From positions 1 through 43,456 of the forward strand of contig CAYORM010000023.1 of the NCBI GenBank assembly GCA_964406375.1: DNA of 43,456 nt. Direction: 5' to 3'. Position 1 is the first letter of the stretch. Every line of letters starts with the position of its first letter. Below the pieces are notes generated by a model. It had not been told where the DNA came from. It worked only from the letters and a program-made list of their open reading frames with translations, and searched no databases. Origin of the DNA: CAYORM01 sp964406375. GTDB taxonomy: Bacteria; Pseudomonadota; Alphaproteobacteria; DSM-16000; Inquilinaceae. Of this stretch, positions 15,736 through 23,419 are shown one piece after another. Made by a program: the position numbers and the translations under genes.

Positions 15736-16093
15736 GATGGTCCCGCAGATAGAAAATGGCTGCCGGGTGGTCAATGCTGCCGGGCGTGGCGACTGCCGCG
15801 CGTCACCCGCGCCTCTCGCATTGCTCCTATGAAGGCTCGGCTGTGCCATTGACTTCACGCGGCCGAAGCGTCATTTGCAGCCTCGCATATTCGTCGCAGG
15901 CGGGCTTGTTGTGCCCGCTTTCCGGGACTGGCCGAAACCCCTTGGGAGGGACGGTGTTTCGATGATGCGAGCGGTGGACCACCGGTCGCGCCGCCCGAAC
16001 CCGCCGTGCGGGTGATGGCCCCTGACGCCGCTGCGACGCGAGTAACACGACGCGACAGAACACACCGCGACAGAAACGAGGAGAAGCACACAC
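15736..16093 (+). other. Intergenic region between def and the DJ-1-like gene (358 bp)
   Basis: No credible gene: short frames here lack a ribosome site and plausible composition. It holds a possible weak -35 (TTGACT, 15849-15854), a 6-bp hairpin GCGGGC/GCCCGC (15900-15905 and 15913-15918) followed by TTT, a 13-bp odd palindrome CGGTGG-A-CCACCG (15972-15984), and the 10-mer CGCGACAGAA twice, 15 bp apart (16051-16060 and 16066-16075), just before a GAGGAG ribosome site. Confidence 0.5.
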
Positions 16094-16669
16094 ATGGATA
16101 TGGAGCGCCCGCTCGCCGGCAAGTCCGTCGCCATTCTGGTCGGCAGCGGCTTCGAAGAAAGCCAGATGACCGAGACCCAGCGGGCGCTGTTGGCAGCCGG
16201 TGCGACCCCCAAGGTCGTGTCGATGGACCAGGGCCTCGTCAATGGCTGGCACGGCAATGGCTGGGGCCATTATTTCGCGGTCGATCAGCAGATCTCGACG
16301 GCGCTTGCCGCCGATTTCGACGCCGCCCTCATCCCGGGTGGCGAGCGCAGCGTCGCCAAGCTGGCCGGCAATCCGCACACGCGGCGCATGCTCCGCAGCT
16401 TCATGGACGGCTTCAAGCCGATCGCGATGCTGGGCGCCGCGCCGCAGCTGCTCGCCCTCGCCGAGCGCGCCAAGGGCCGCAAGGTGACGGCCGAGGAGAG
16501 CGCCCATGAGGCACTGCGCGAGGCCGAGGCGGTCATCGTCGATGAGGCGCTGGTGATCGACGGCAATCTGCTCACGGCGCGCGACAGTGTCGATATCGAG
16601 GCCTTCAAGGCGGCCTTCATCGAGCACATCCTTGCGGCCGAGGCGGCGGCGAGCCAGCAGGCGGCCTGA
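16094..16669 (+). CDS. DJ-1/PfpI-family protein lacking the nucleophile cysteine
   Basis: 191 residues with the flavodoxin-like DJ-1/PfpI fold: first strand VAILVGSGFEESQM with the conserved E22, FDAALIPGG (75-83), and a C-terminal helix after LLTARDSVDIEAF. At the nucleophile elbow, where active members read A-x-C-H-G, this protein reads AMLGAAPQLL: G114 and A115 replace the Cys-His pair. It is therefore unlikely to be a cysteine hydrolase or glyoxalase. Relatives without the cysteine exist, for example the C-terminal domain of large catalases, but no catalase is present here. It is a monocistronic gene with GAGGAG ahead of the ATG and a strong hairpin after the stop. Confidence 0.82.
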   Translation: MDMERPLAGKSVAILVGSGFEESQMTETQRALLAAGATPKVVSMDQGLVNGWHGNGWGHYFAVDQQISTALAADFDAALIPGGERSVAKLAGNPHTRRMLRSFMDGFKPIAMLGAAPQLLALAERAKGRKVTAEESAHEALREAEAVIVDEALVIDGNLLTARDSVDIEAFKAAFIEHILAAEAAASQQAA

Positions 16670-16696
16670 GGCCGGACCGGCACACCGCAGACGGAA

Positions 16697-16722
16697 AAGG
16701 GGCGCCCACCGGGGCGCCCCTT
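16697..16722. terminator. Bidirectional terminator-like hairpin
   Basis: AAGGGGCGCCC (16697-16707) and GGGCGCCCCTT (16712-16722) form a perfect 11-bp stem with a 4-nt loop. It lies between the DJ-1-like gene and the convergent exported-protein gene, and the A/T ends suit termination on both strands. Confidence 0.6.
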
Positions 16723-16791
16723 CGCTTGTGGGCCGTGGTGCATCCGGACCGCGGCGGCCGGGACGCGTCCGGCCGCCAGGCGGTCTCGTCG

Positions 16792-17943
16792 TCACTCGTC
16801 GTTCATCGGTCCGGCGATCAGCGGGTCGATCTTGAACCAGTTGCCGAGCTGCGCATAGGTGAGGTCCACCGCGCGGAGCTCGTAATAGACCTCCGACCGG
16901 GTCGGTCCGACGCAGGCGCGCACCCCCGCATCGTCGCGCTCCATCCGGCAGCCATCCTCCGAGTCATTGTAGTAGATCCGGCCGTAAAGGCCCGGCAGAT
17001 CCGACACGTCGGAGAAGAAATCGTTGAAATCCTGCTCGCTGGTCTCGCCGTCGAAGAACGCATCCTCGGGCGCGACGACCGGCTCGTTGAAACGCAGGCT
17101 GTACTCGTAATAGCTGGTATAGTCGTGCCGCTGCCCGGCGCTGTCGGTGAAGGTGCCTTCCTCCTCCGCGAACCGGATCGAGCCAGTGACGCGGTCGGTG
17201 ACGCTGCGATCGCCGACCGTGTAGCTGAAGGTCAGCCCGTTGGCATCGGTCAGCCAGTTGCCGAGCTCGTAATCATAGTCGAGGTTGCCGTTCACCGTGG
17301 TGACCGGCAGGAAGGAGAAGGGGCCCGAGGGCAGTTCGAGCCCGACGAAGGAGAGCGGGTCGGGGTCGATCACCGATATGGTGACGGTGCGGCCGTTGAC
17401 GGTGCGGCTGTAGAGCTTGCGCGCCTCGGCCTCGGCGGCCTGGAGCTGCTCGCTGATCTCCCACCAGCGGGTCACGTCGCGGCCCTGGATCACCCCGCCG
17501 AAGGGCGAGGAGGATTGTGTGCCCTTGACGATGTCGAGGCGGAGATCGCCCTCCTCGGGCACGTAACGGCCGTCGCTGTCGATCGGCAACCGGCCGCGGA
17601 TGATGGCAACCTCGCGCGCCACCTCGCTCGGATTGGCCGGATTGAAGACGTCGATCTTGATGCTGTAGACCATCTGCCGCTCCGGCTCGCGCTGGATCGT
17701 GCCGGCATAGGCCATCAGATCGGCGATGGTCAGCGAATGGATCGTATACTCGTCCACGCCGATCGAGGACGAGGCCTTCCGCGTGTGGAAGTCGATCGTC
17801 ATGCTGCCGGTGATCCGGGCGGCCTGCGCCGGGATCACGGTGAAGGCGCGGTCGGCCTGAGCGGCTGCCTCCTGGGCGGCGAGCCCCGACAGCAGGGCAG
17901 CCGTGGCGAGGAGCGGGGTCCTGGGCAGAGAACGGACGGTCAT
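16792..17943 (-). CDS. Unrecognised exported protein with an internal duplication
   Basis: 383 residues from ATG 17943 (GAGGGAG upstream). A signal peptide covers about 1-29 (LLATAALLSG, cleavage near AAA-QA). The mature protein is acidic and rich in Thr, Tyr, Asp and beta-strand patterns, with no helical membrane segment. Two halves (about 31-155 and 185-383) share matching stations in the same order: GTIQRE/GSIRFAE, YSIKIDVFNP/YSLRFNEP and RGRLPIDSDG/YGRIYYNDSEDG. A short charged coil (about 160-178) separates them. The second half has the only cysteines (332 and 344), probably a disulfide. I recognise no family; a beta-sandwich secreted or periplasmic protein is inferred. Confidence 0.75.
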   Translation of the reverse strand: MTVRSLPRTPLLATAALLSGLAAQEAAAQADRAFTVIPAQAARITGSMTIDFHTRKASSSIGVDEYTIHSLTIADLMAYAGTIQREPERQMVYSIKIDVFNPANPSEVAREVAIIRGRLPIDSDGRYVPEEGDLRLDIVKGTQSSSPFGGVIQGRDVTRWWEISEQLQAAEAEARKLYSRTVNGRTVTISVIDPDPLSFVGLELPSGPFSFLPVTTVNGNLDYDYELGNWLTDANGLTFSYTVGDRSVTDRVTGSIRFAEEEGTFTDSAGQRHDYTSYYEYSLRFNEPVVAPEDAFFDGETSEQDFNDFFSDVSDLPGLYGRIYYNDSEDGCRMERDDAGVRACVGPTRSEVYYELRAVDLTYAQLGNWFKIDPLIAGPMNDE

Positions 17944-18078
17944 CGCACTCCCTCTCATCATTTCATTGTCATTGACGGTCCGGCCGCCGACTTGGTGCGG
18001 CACGCGGCGTCGGATCCGTTCCGGTCGCATCACGACATGCCACGGCTGGTGCCGTCGCGAATCGAGGGTGAAATCTGA

Positions 18079-18092
18079 CCACCGATCGGTGG
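18079..18092. repeat. 14-bp perfect palindrome
   Basis: CCACCGATCGGTGG lies in the 178-bp gap between heme A synthase and the exported-protein gene, both on the minus strand. It could be an operator (the core ACCGATCGGT has the form of a dimer-binding site) or a small hairpin ending the heme A synthase transcript; no T-run supports the latter. Confidence 0.4.
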
Positions 18093-18121
18093 AAAAGCTG
18101 TGGCAAGCGCAACCGCGGGTG

Positions 18122-19192
18122 TCAGGCCGCGCGGACCTCCCACTCGGCCACCCCACGGGTGGTGGGCGCCGCGCGCGCCGCGACCGCCAGCAGCAGCGTC
18201 AAGAGGATCAGCGCGCCCCCCTGGTGCAGCGCACCGAGGGTAATCGGCACGCTGTTGAGCAGCGTGTCGATGCCGAGGCCGATCTGGATGATCACCATGC
18301 CGGCGACCGCACCGCCCAGGCCGCGGATCGAGCTGTGGCGCACCCTGAGGCCGAGCAGGATGACGATCACTCCGGTCGCGATCGCGAGCCAGCGGTGCAG
18401 GAACTGCACCATCGCGGTGTTGTCGAAATAGTTCAGCCAGGGCGGCACCAGAGACCACGCCTCGGGCGGCAGGAAATGGCCGTCCATGGCGGGGAAGGTG
18501 TTGTAGGCGTGCCCGGCGTCGAGCCCGGCGACGAAGGCGCCCCAGGTCATCGTCAGCCCGACCATCGCGATCGCGATCCAGGCATGCAGGGCGAGGCCGC
18601 CGCCGAGGGCGCCGGGCCGCGGCCGCCGGCGAATCGTCAGCCCATAGATGGTCCACAGGATCAGCGCGTAGAGCAGCACGGCGAGGCCGAGATGGGCGGC
18701 CAGCCGGTAATGGCTGACCGAGGGTCGGTCGACGAGCCCGCTCTGGACCATCAGCCAACCGACCAGCCCCTGCAGGCCGCCGAGCGCCAGGATCACGAGC
18801 AGCCGGATCCTGAGCCGCGGCGACAGCCGGCCGCGCCAGGAGAACCAGACGAGGCCGATGGCGAAGGCGACGCCGATCAGCCGTCCCCACAGCCGGTGGA
18901 GCCACTCCCAGAAATAGATCTCCTTGAACCCCTCGAGCGTCATCGAGGCGTGCTTGAGGATGAACTCCGGTGTGTTCTGGTAGTCGCGGAAGGCGAGTTC
19001 CCATTGGGCTTCGCTGAGTGGCGGCAGGATGCCGGTCACCGGTGCCCATTCGACGATCGACAATCCGCTGTCCGTCAGCCGCGTGATCGCGCCGATGATG
19101 GCCATCGCGAAGATCATGACGGCGCAGACGAACAGCCAAACGATGACGGCCCGGGGTGGTGTCCCCCCCGCGGGCGAGGCCGATGCTTCGAG
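18122..19192 (-). CDS. ctaA: Heme A synthase, COX15/CtaA family
   Basis: 356 residues from GTG 19192; the frame opens further upstream at GTG 19270, but a promoter-like element at 19227-19255 would fall inside that longer form. About eight transmembrane helices form two pseudo-symmetric four-helix bundles. Heme-ligand histidines of the COX15 family are visible in FWEWLHRLWGR, YRLAAHLGLA, VQFLHRWLA and LGALHQGGA. The family motif TRLTDSGLSIVEW follows the first helix. It oxidises the methyl group of heme O to give heme A for aa3-type cytochrome oxidase. Its partners ctaB and ctaG are not in this window. Confidence 0.94.
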   Translation of the reverse strand, partial: LEASASPAGGTPPRAVIVWLFVCAVMIFAMAIIGAITRLTDSGLSIVEWAPVTGILPPLSEAQWELAFRDYQNTPEFILKHASMTLEGFKEIYFWEWLHRLWGRLIGVAFAIGLVWFSWRGRLSPRLRIRLLVILALGGLQGLVGWLMVQSGLVDRPSVSHYRLAAHLGLAVLLYALILWTIYGLTIRRRPRPGALGGGLALHAWIAIAMVGLTMTWGAFVAGLDAGHAYNTFPAMDGHFLPPEAWSLVPPWLNYFDNTAMVQFLHRWLAIATGVIVILLGLRVRHSSIRGLGGAVAGMVIIQIGLGIDTLLNSVPITLGALHQGGALILLTLLLAVAARAAPTTRGVAEWEVRAA

Positions 19193-19226
19193 CACTGAAG
19201 ACCCTGGGTCACATACAGACGGGGGC

Positions 19227-19255
19227 AGGTTATGCCGCCCGTCCTGGCCGGTCAA
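19227..19255 (-). promoter_or_regulatory. Possible promoter of heme A synthase
   Basis: On the minus strand, TTGACC (19255-19250), 17-nt spacer, TAACCT (19232-19227), with a short leader to GTG 19192. The -35 half overlaps a 7-bp hairpin GGCCGGT/ACCGGCC (19246-19262). Confidence 0.38.
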
Positions 19256-19432
19256 ACCGGCCTTTGCCACCGGCCCCAGCGACCCGGCGCCGCGGCACCT
19301 CCGACGGCGTCAGGCGGGGCTTGCCGGCGCCCGATCCCGGCATCTTTCGGCCGATGCGCGGCTTGACGCGCGGCGGCGTTCCGTCGCATGTCCCCGAGCC
19401 GGGGTCGGTAGGACGAATGTGAGCGGGAGCAG

Positions 19433-20179
19433 ATGATGGCAGGCAGGCTGGCAGGCAAGGTCGCGGTCGTGACGGCGGCAGGGCAGGGCATCGGGCGCGC
19501 GACGGCGCTGGCCTTCGCCGAAGCCGGGGCAGAGGTCTGGGCGACCGACGTGAACGAGGCAGCCCTCGGCGGGCTCGCGGCCGCCAGCGGTTCGATCCGG
19601 ACGGCACGGCTCGACGTTCTCGACGCCGCGGCGATCGAGGCCTTCGCCGCCGCGCGCGGCGCGGTCGACGTGCTGTTCAACTGCGCCGGCTTCGTCCATC
19701 ACGGCACGATCCTCGACTGCACGGAGAAGGATTGGGACTTCTCCTTCGATCTCAACGTCCGGTCGATGTACCGGATCTGCCGCGCCTTCCTGCCGCCGAT
19801 GATCGAGCGTGGCGGCGGGACGATCGTGAATGTCGCGAGCGTCGCTGGCAGCGTGAAGGGCATCGTCAACCGCTTCGTCTACGGCGCCACCAAGGCCGCG
19901 GTGATCGGCCTCACCAAGTCGATCGCGGCTGATTTCGTCGGCAAGAACATCCGCTGCAACGCGATCTGCCCGGGCACGGTCGAGACGCCGTCCCTGCACG
20001 ACCGGATGGCGGCCCAGGGCGACGCCGAGAAGGCGCGGGCCGCCTTCATTGCCCGTCAGCCGATGGGCCGGCTGGGGCAGCCGGAGGAGATCGCCGCGCT
20101 CGCCGTCTACCTCGCTTCCGACGAGAGCGGCTATGTCACCGGCCAGGCGATCAACATCGATGGCGGCATCACCATCTGA
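19433..20179 (+). CDS. SDR dehydrogenase, DHRS6/2-keto-3-deoxy-L-fuconate dehydrogenase type
   Basis: 248 residues; ATG 19433 or 19436. The Rossmann motif TAAGQGIG is at 14-21, D39 suggests NAD use, and the full tetrad is present: N108, S136, Y150 and K154. Long stretches (FNCAGFVHHGTILDC, EKDWDFSFDLNVRSMY, GTVETPSLHDRM) resemble human DHRS6/BDH2 and the bacterial 2-keto-3-deoxy-L-fuconate or -rhamnonate dehydrogenases. The FAH-family hydrolase 60 nt downstream supports the sugar-acid role: oxidation to a 2,4-diketo acid, then hydrolysis. A hydroxybutyrate or 4-oxoproline dehydrogenase role is the alternative. A weak TTGACG-N18-CATGTC promoter lies at 19363-19392; 19256-19362 shows nothing else. 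Confidence 0.87.
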   Translation: MMAGRLAGKVAVVTAAGQGIGRATALAFAEAGAEVWATDVNEAALGGLAAASGSIRTARLDVLDAAAIEAFAAARGAVDVLFNCAGFVHHGTILDCTEKDWDFSFDLNVRSMYRICRAFLPPMIERGGGTIVNVASVAGSVKGIVNRFVYGATKAAVIGLTKSIAADFVGKNIRCNAICPGTVETPSLHDRMAAQGDAEKARAAFIARQPMGRLGQPEEIAALAVYLASDESGYVTGQAINIDGGITI

Positions 20180-20239
20180 CGCGACCGCGACGACCGGCGA
20201 CCGCGAAACCGAGCCCATGACCGAACGAAGGGATACGAG

Positions 20240-21082
20240 ATGAAACTGCTGCGCTACGGCCCGGCCGGCCAGGAGAAGCCGGGGCTGCTCGACGCCGAGG
20301 GGCGCATCCGCGACCTGTCGGGGGTCGTGGCCGACATCGCCGGCGAGGCGATCTCGCCCGCCGGGATCGAGAAGCTGCGCGGGATCGATCCCGCGAGCCT
20401 GCCGGAGGTCAGCGGCAATCCGCGCCTCGGCCCCTGCGTGGCGGGCACCGGCAAGTTCATCTGCATCGGGCTCAACTATTCCGATCACGCCGCCGAGAGC
20501 GGGCTCGCGGTGCCGCCGGAGCCGGTGATCTTCATGAAGGCGACGAGCGCCATCGTCGGGCCGAATGACGATGTCGAGATCCCGCGCGGCAGCACCAAGA
20601 CGGACTGGGAGGTCGAGCTCGGCGTCATCATCGGCAAGACGGCGAAGTACGTCTCCGAGGCCGAGGCGATGGATCACGTTGCTGGCTACTGCGTCGTCAA
20701 TGACGTCTCCGAGCGCGGCTTCCAGATCGAGCGTGCCGGCCAGTGGACGAAGGGCAAGAGCTGCGACACCTTCGGCCCCGTCGGCCCCTGGCTCGTCACC
20801 CGCGACGAGATCACCGATCCCAACGATCTGCACATGTGGCTCGAGGTCGACGGCCACCGCTATCAGGACGGCTCGACCGCGACGATGGTCTACAAGGTGC
20901 CGTTCCTGGTCAGCTATCTCAGCCAGTTCATGAGCCTGCAGCCGGGCGACATCATCTCGACCGGCACGCCGCCGGGCGTCGGCATGGGCCAGAAGCCGCC
21001 GAAGTATCTCGTCGCCGGCCAGACCATGCGCCTTGGCATCGCCGGGCTGGGTGAGCAGACCCAGAAGACCGTGCAGGCCTGA
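20240..21082 (+). CDS. Fumarylacetoacetate hydrolase family, 2,4-diketo-3-deoxy-L-fuconate/rhamnonate hydrolase-like
   Basis: 280 residues. The N-terminal cap (MKLLRYGPAGQEKPGLLD) is typical of the group often annotated as ureidoglycolate lyase but shown in some bacteria to cleave 2,4-diketo-3-deoxy sugar acids into pyruvate and a hydroxy acid. The FAH core holds metal ligands E124 and E126 (TDWEVELG) and D155 (VNDVSER), the catalytic-lid pair H83/E86 (NYSDHAAE) and K172. The C-terminal FAH signature ISTGTPPGVGMG is intact. With the SDR upstream it would complete the last two steps of non-phosphorylative L-fucose or L-rhamnose breakdown. The upstream steps are not in the window. Confidence 0.87.
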   Translation: MKLLRYGPAGQEKPGLLDAEGRIRDLSGVVADIAGEAISPAGIEKLRGIDPASLPEVSGNPRLGPCVAGTGKFICIGLNYSDHAAESGLAVPPEPVIFMKATSAIVGPNDDVEIPRGSTKTDWEVELGVIIGKTAKYVSEAEAMDHVAGYCVVNDVSERGFQIERAGQWTKGKSCDTFGPVGPWLVTRDEITDPNDLHMWLEVDGHRYQDGSTATMVYKVPFLVSYLSQFMSLQPGDIISTGTPPGVGMGQKPPKYLVAGQTMRLGIAGLGEQTQKTVQA

Positions 21083-21102
21083 GCCGCACCAACGGGCTGT
21101 GG

Positions 21103-21128
21103 GAAAGGGGCGCTTCGGCGCCCCTTTC
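21103..21128. terminator. Terminator hairpin with TTCG tetraloop
   Basis: GAAAGGGGCGC (21103-21113) and GCGCCCCTTTC (21118-21128) form a perfect 11-bp stem closed by TTCG. It lies between the FAH gene and the convergent 64-residue gene. The A3/T3 ends suit termination in both directions. Confidence 0.7.
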
Positions 21129-21157
21129 TCGTCGTCGCCCCAAGGGCCTGCGGCCGG

Positions 21158-21352
21158 CTACTCGCCGGCCGGTGCGGCTGCCGGCGTATCCGCGCCGGAC
21201 CGGATGACGCTCCGCGCGGTGTCCACCCCGAAAGCGAAGCCGCCGTAAAAGCCGACGCCGAGCCCGAAGAGAAGCGCCGCGACCGCCAGCCGACGGGCGG
21301 AGCGCACCCTGGCCTCGAGCCGGGCGAGATCGGCGGGCGTATCGGTGGTCAT
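21158..21352 (-). CDS. Small single-pass membrane protein downstream of msbA
   Basis: 64 residues. A charged N-terminal helix (ADLARLEARVRSARR, about 7-21) is followed by one hydrophobic segment (about 22-44, Gly/Phe rich) and a short Ala/Pro-rich tail. Its ATG overlaps the stop of the MsbA-type gene (21349-21352), so the two are translationally coupled. I recognise no family. The coupling suggests it is made in proportion to the exporter, perhaps as an accessory subunit, which is inference. It could also be an incidental frame, but start, coupling and membrane pattern argue for a real gene. Confidence 0.62.
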   Translation of the reverse strand: MTTDTPADLARLEARVRSARRLAVAALLFGLGVGFYGGFAFGVDTARSVIRSGADTPAAAPAGE

Positions 21353-23202
21353 GCCGCGCTCTCCTGCGCCGAAAGACGCTCCTCCGCTTCATCGGAGGCG
21401 GCCGTCTGCATCGCCCAGAGCGAGGCGTAGATCCCGTCCCGCGCGATCAGCGTGCGGTGGGTGCCCTGCTCGACGACCTGGCCCTGATCGAGGACGTAGA
21501 TCAGATCGGCGTCCACCACCGTCGACAGGCGGTGGGCGATCAGCACCGTCGTCCGCCCCTGCATCAGCCGGTCGAGCGCCTGCTGGACGACACGTTCGCT
21601 GCGCGTGTCGAGCGCCGAGGTCGCCTCGTCGAGCAGCAGGACCGGCGCGTTCTTCAGCATCGCCCGTGCGATCGAGATGCGCTGGCGCTGCCCGCCGGAC
21701 AGCTTCACCCCCATCTCGCCGATGACCGTGTCATAGCCCTCGGGCAGCGCCTCGATGAACTCATGCGCCGCCGCTGCCCGGGCCGCCGCGATCATCTCCT
21801 CCTCGGTGGCGTCGGGACGGCCGTAGAGGATGTTGGTGCGGATCGTATCGTCGAACAGCGTCACTTCCTGGCTGACCAGCGCGATCTGCGCCCGCAGCGA
21901 TTTCTGGGTGACGTCGCGGACATCGACGCCGTCGAACCGCACCGCCCCCGACTGCGCGTCGTAAAAGCGCGGGATCAGGTTGAGCACGGTCGACTTGCCG
22001 GCGCCGGACGGGCCGACCAGGGCGACGGTCTTGCCCGCCGGAATGTGGATGGTGACGCCACGCAGCGCCGGTACCCGGCCCGGATAGGCGAAATGCACGT
22101 CCTCAATTGTGATGCCCCGCTGCACCGGGCCGATGACGCGCGCATCGGGCTTATCGACGATCGCATGGGTCTCGTCGATGATCGAGAACACGTTCTCCGC
22201 CGCCACGAGGCCGCTGAGGATCGTCTGCTGCAGCTGGGCGAGCCGCTTCACCGGCTCGTAGGCGAGCAGCAGCGCGGTGATGAAGGCGAAGAAGGAGCCC
22301 GGCGACCGCCCCCCGGAGATCACCTCGCTGCCGCCGTACAGCACGGTGGCGGCGATCGCGAGGCCGGAAAGCAGCTCGGTGATCGGCTGGCTCGCGGCTC
22401 TCAGCCGCTGTGCCCGCTGCATGAGCTGCGAGGTCTCGCGGATCACCTGGCCGGCGCGGCGGATCTCCCGCTCCTCGGCATTGTAGGCCTTCACATGGCG
22501 GATCGCCTGGAAGATCTGCGCCAGCGTGACCGCGAGCCGCCCCACCTGCTGCATGTTCTCCCGGCTGATGAGGCGCAGCCGCTTGCCGATCCACAGCACC
22601 GGCACGATGGTGAGGGGGAAGAGGATGAAGGTCGCCGCCGCCAGCTCGAAATCGAGCATGAACATGACGACGACCAGCGAGACGAGCGACATCGCGTCCT
22701 TGCCGAGGCTGACGATGCCGCTCGAGACCGCGCCGTAGAGCGCCGTGACATTGGTTGTGAACCGGGTGACCAGCAGGCTCGACGCCGTGTTGTGGAAGCT
22801 CTGCAGGTCGTCATAGATCTTCCGCTTGAACATCGCCTGCTGCAGGTCGGCGATGACGCGCCGGCCGACGCTGTTCATCAGCACCTGATGGCCATAGGTC
22901 GCCAGCCCCTTGACCAGGAAGATCAGCACGACGCCGAGCGCGATCGGTACCAGCATCGTGCCGTCGCGGGCGGCGAAGACCTGGTCGATGATCGGCTGCA
23001 TCACCGAGGCCATGGCCCCGGTGGCAGCGGCAGTCAGCACCATGCAGCCGACCGCCGCGATGATCCGCATGCGATAGGGCTTCACGTATTCCCGCAGAAT
23101 CCGGCCGATCATCTGCCGGTCGGACATCACCTTGCGGACGGTCTCGCCGACGGTGGCGTTGCGGCGTGACTTCTTTCCCTTGTCGGGCCGTGGCCTCAGC
23201 AC
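21349..23202 (-). CDS. msbA: ABC exporter, MsbA/lipid A flippase type
   Basis: 617 residues from GTG 23202; ATG 23127 (MSDRQMIG) is an alternative giving 592. The N-terminal half has six transmembrane helices (about 45-330) with the exporter coupling-helix pattern. The ATPase half has Walker A GPSGAGKST (about 396-404), signature LSGGQRQR (about 499), Walker B VLLLDEATSALD (about 517-528) and the switch histidine in LIAHRLS. Such homodimers flip lipid A-core across the inner membrane. Other type I exporters share the layout, so the substrate is inferred. The N-terminus is unusually basic (KGKKSRR). The 64-residue gene is coupled downstream. Confidence 0.87.
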   Translation of the reverse strand: MLRPRPDKGKKSRRNATVGETVRKVMSDRQMIGRILREYVKPYRMRIIAAVGCMVLTAAATGAMASVMQPIIDQVFAARDGTMLVPIALGVVLIFLVKGLATYGHQVLMNSVGRRVIADLQQAMFKRKIYDDLQSFHNTASSLLVTRFTTNVTALYGAVSSGIVSLGKDAMSLVSLVVVMFMLDFELAAATFILFPLTIVPVLWIGKRLRLISRENMQQVGRLAVTLAQIFQAIRHVKAYNAEEREIRRAGQVIRETSQLMQRAQRLRAASQPITELLSGLAIAATVLYGGSEVISGGRSPGSFFAFITALLLAYEPVKRLAQLQQTILSGLVAAENVFSIIDETHAIVDKPDARVIGPVQRGITIEDVHFAYPGRVPALRGVTIHIPAGKTVALVGPSGAGKSTVLNLIPRFYDAQSGAVRFDGVDVRDVTQKSLRAQIALVSQEVTLFDDTIRTNILYGRPDATEEEMIAAARAAAAHEFIEALPEGYDTVIGEMGVKLSGGQRQRISIARAMLKNAPVLLLDEATSALDTRSERVVQQALDRLMQGRTTVLIAHRLSTVVDADLIYVLDQGQVVEQGTHRTLIARDGIYASLWAMQTAASDEAEERLSAQESAA

Positions 23203-23358
23203 GAAAATGTCGCTTTCCGGTTCACACGGGGATCCGCCGGCACCACGGGCGCCGGACGGAACTCCACGCGGTTAAACCACGCAACGCCCGCGCCTTCAAT
23301 CTCGGCCCGAGATGGCGGTGCCAGCCCCGCCGATCCGCCGCCGCCCGTCCGCCGCCGG

Positions 23359-23387
23359 ATGACGGCGCGCTGCGGCTCGGATATCGT
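23359..23387 (+). promoter_or_regulatory. Possible promoter of the beta-oxidation operon
   Basis: ATGACG (23359-23364), 17-nt spacer, TATCGT (23382-23387); transcription would begin about 26 nt before ATG 23420. The match is moderate on both elements. No clear FadR- or PsrA-like palindrome is visible between msbA and fadD. Confidence 0.4.
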
Positions 23388-23419
23388 ACTGACCTTCGGA
23401 TGGCCCCGGGGAGGATGGG

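Noticed and set aside
15855..16091. Small minus-strand gene in the def/DJ-1-like gap
   Set aside because: No ribosome site, low-complexity Ser/Arg/Ala composition and no recognisable features.
21457..23169. 570-codon plus-strand frame opposite msbA, and similar long frames opposite the kinase (33189-34595) and SDR/FAH genes (19310-20857)
   Set aside because: All are antisense to genes with complete motif sets; products are Arg/Asp/His-rich without folds.
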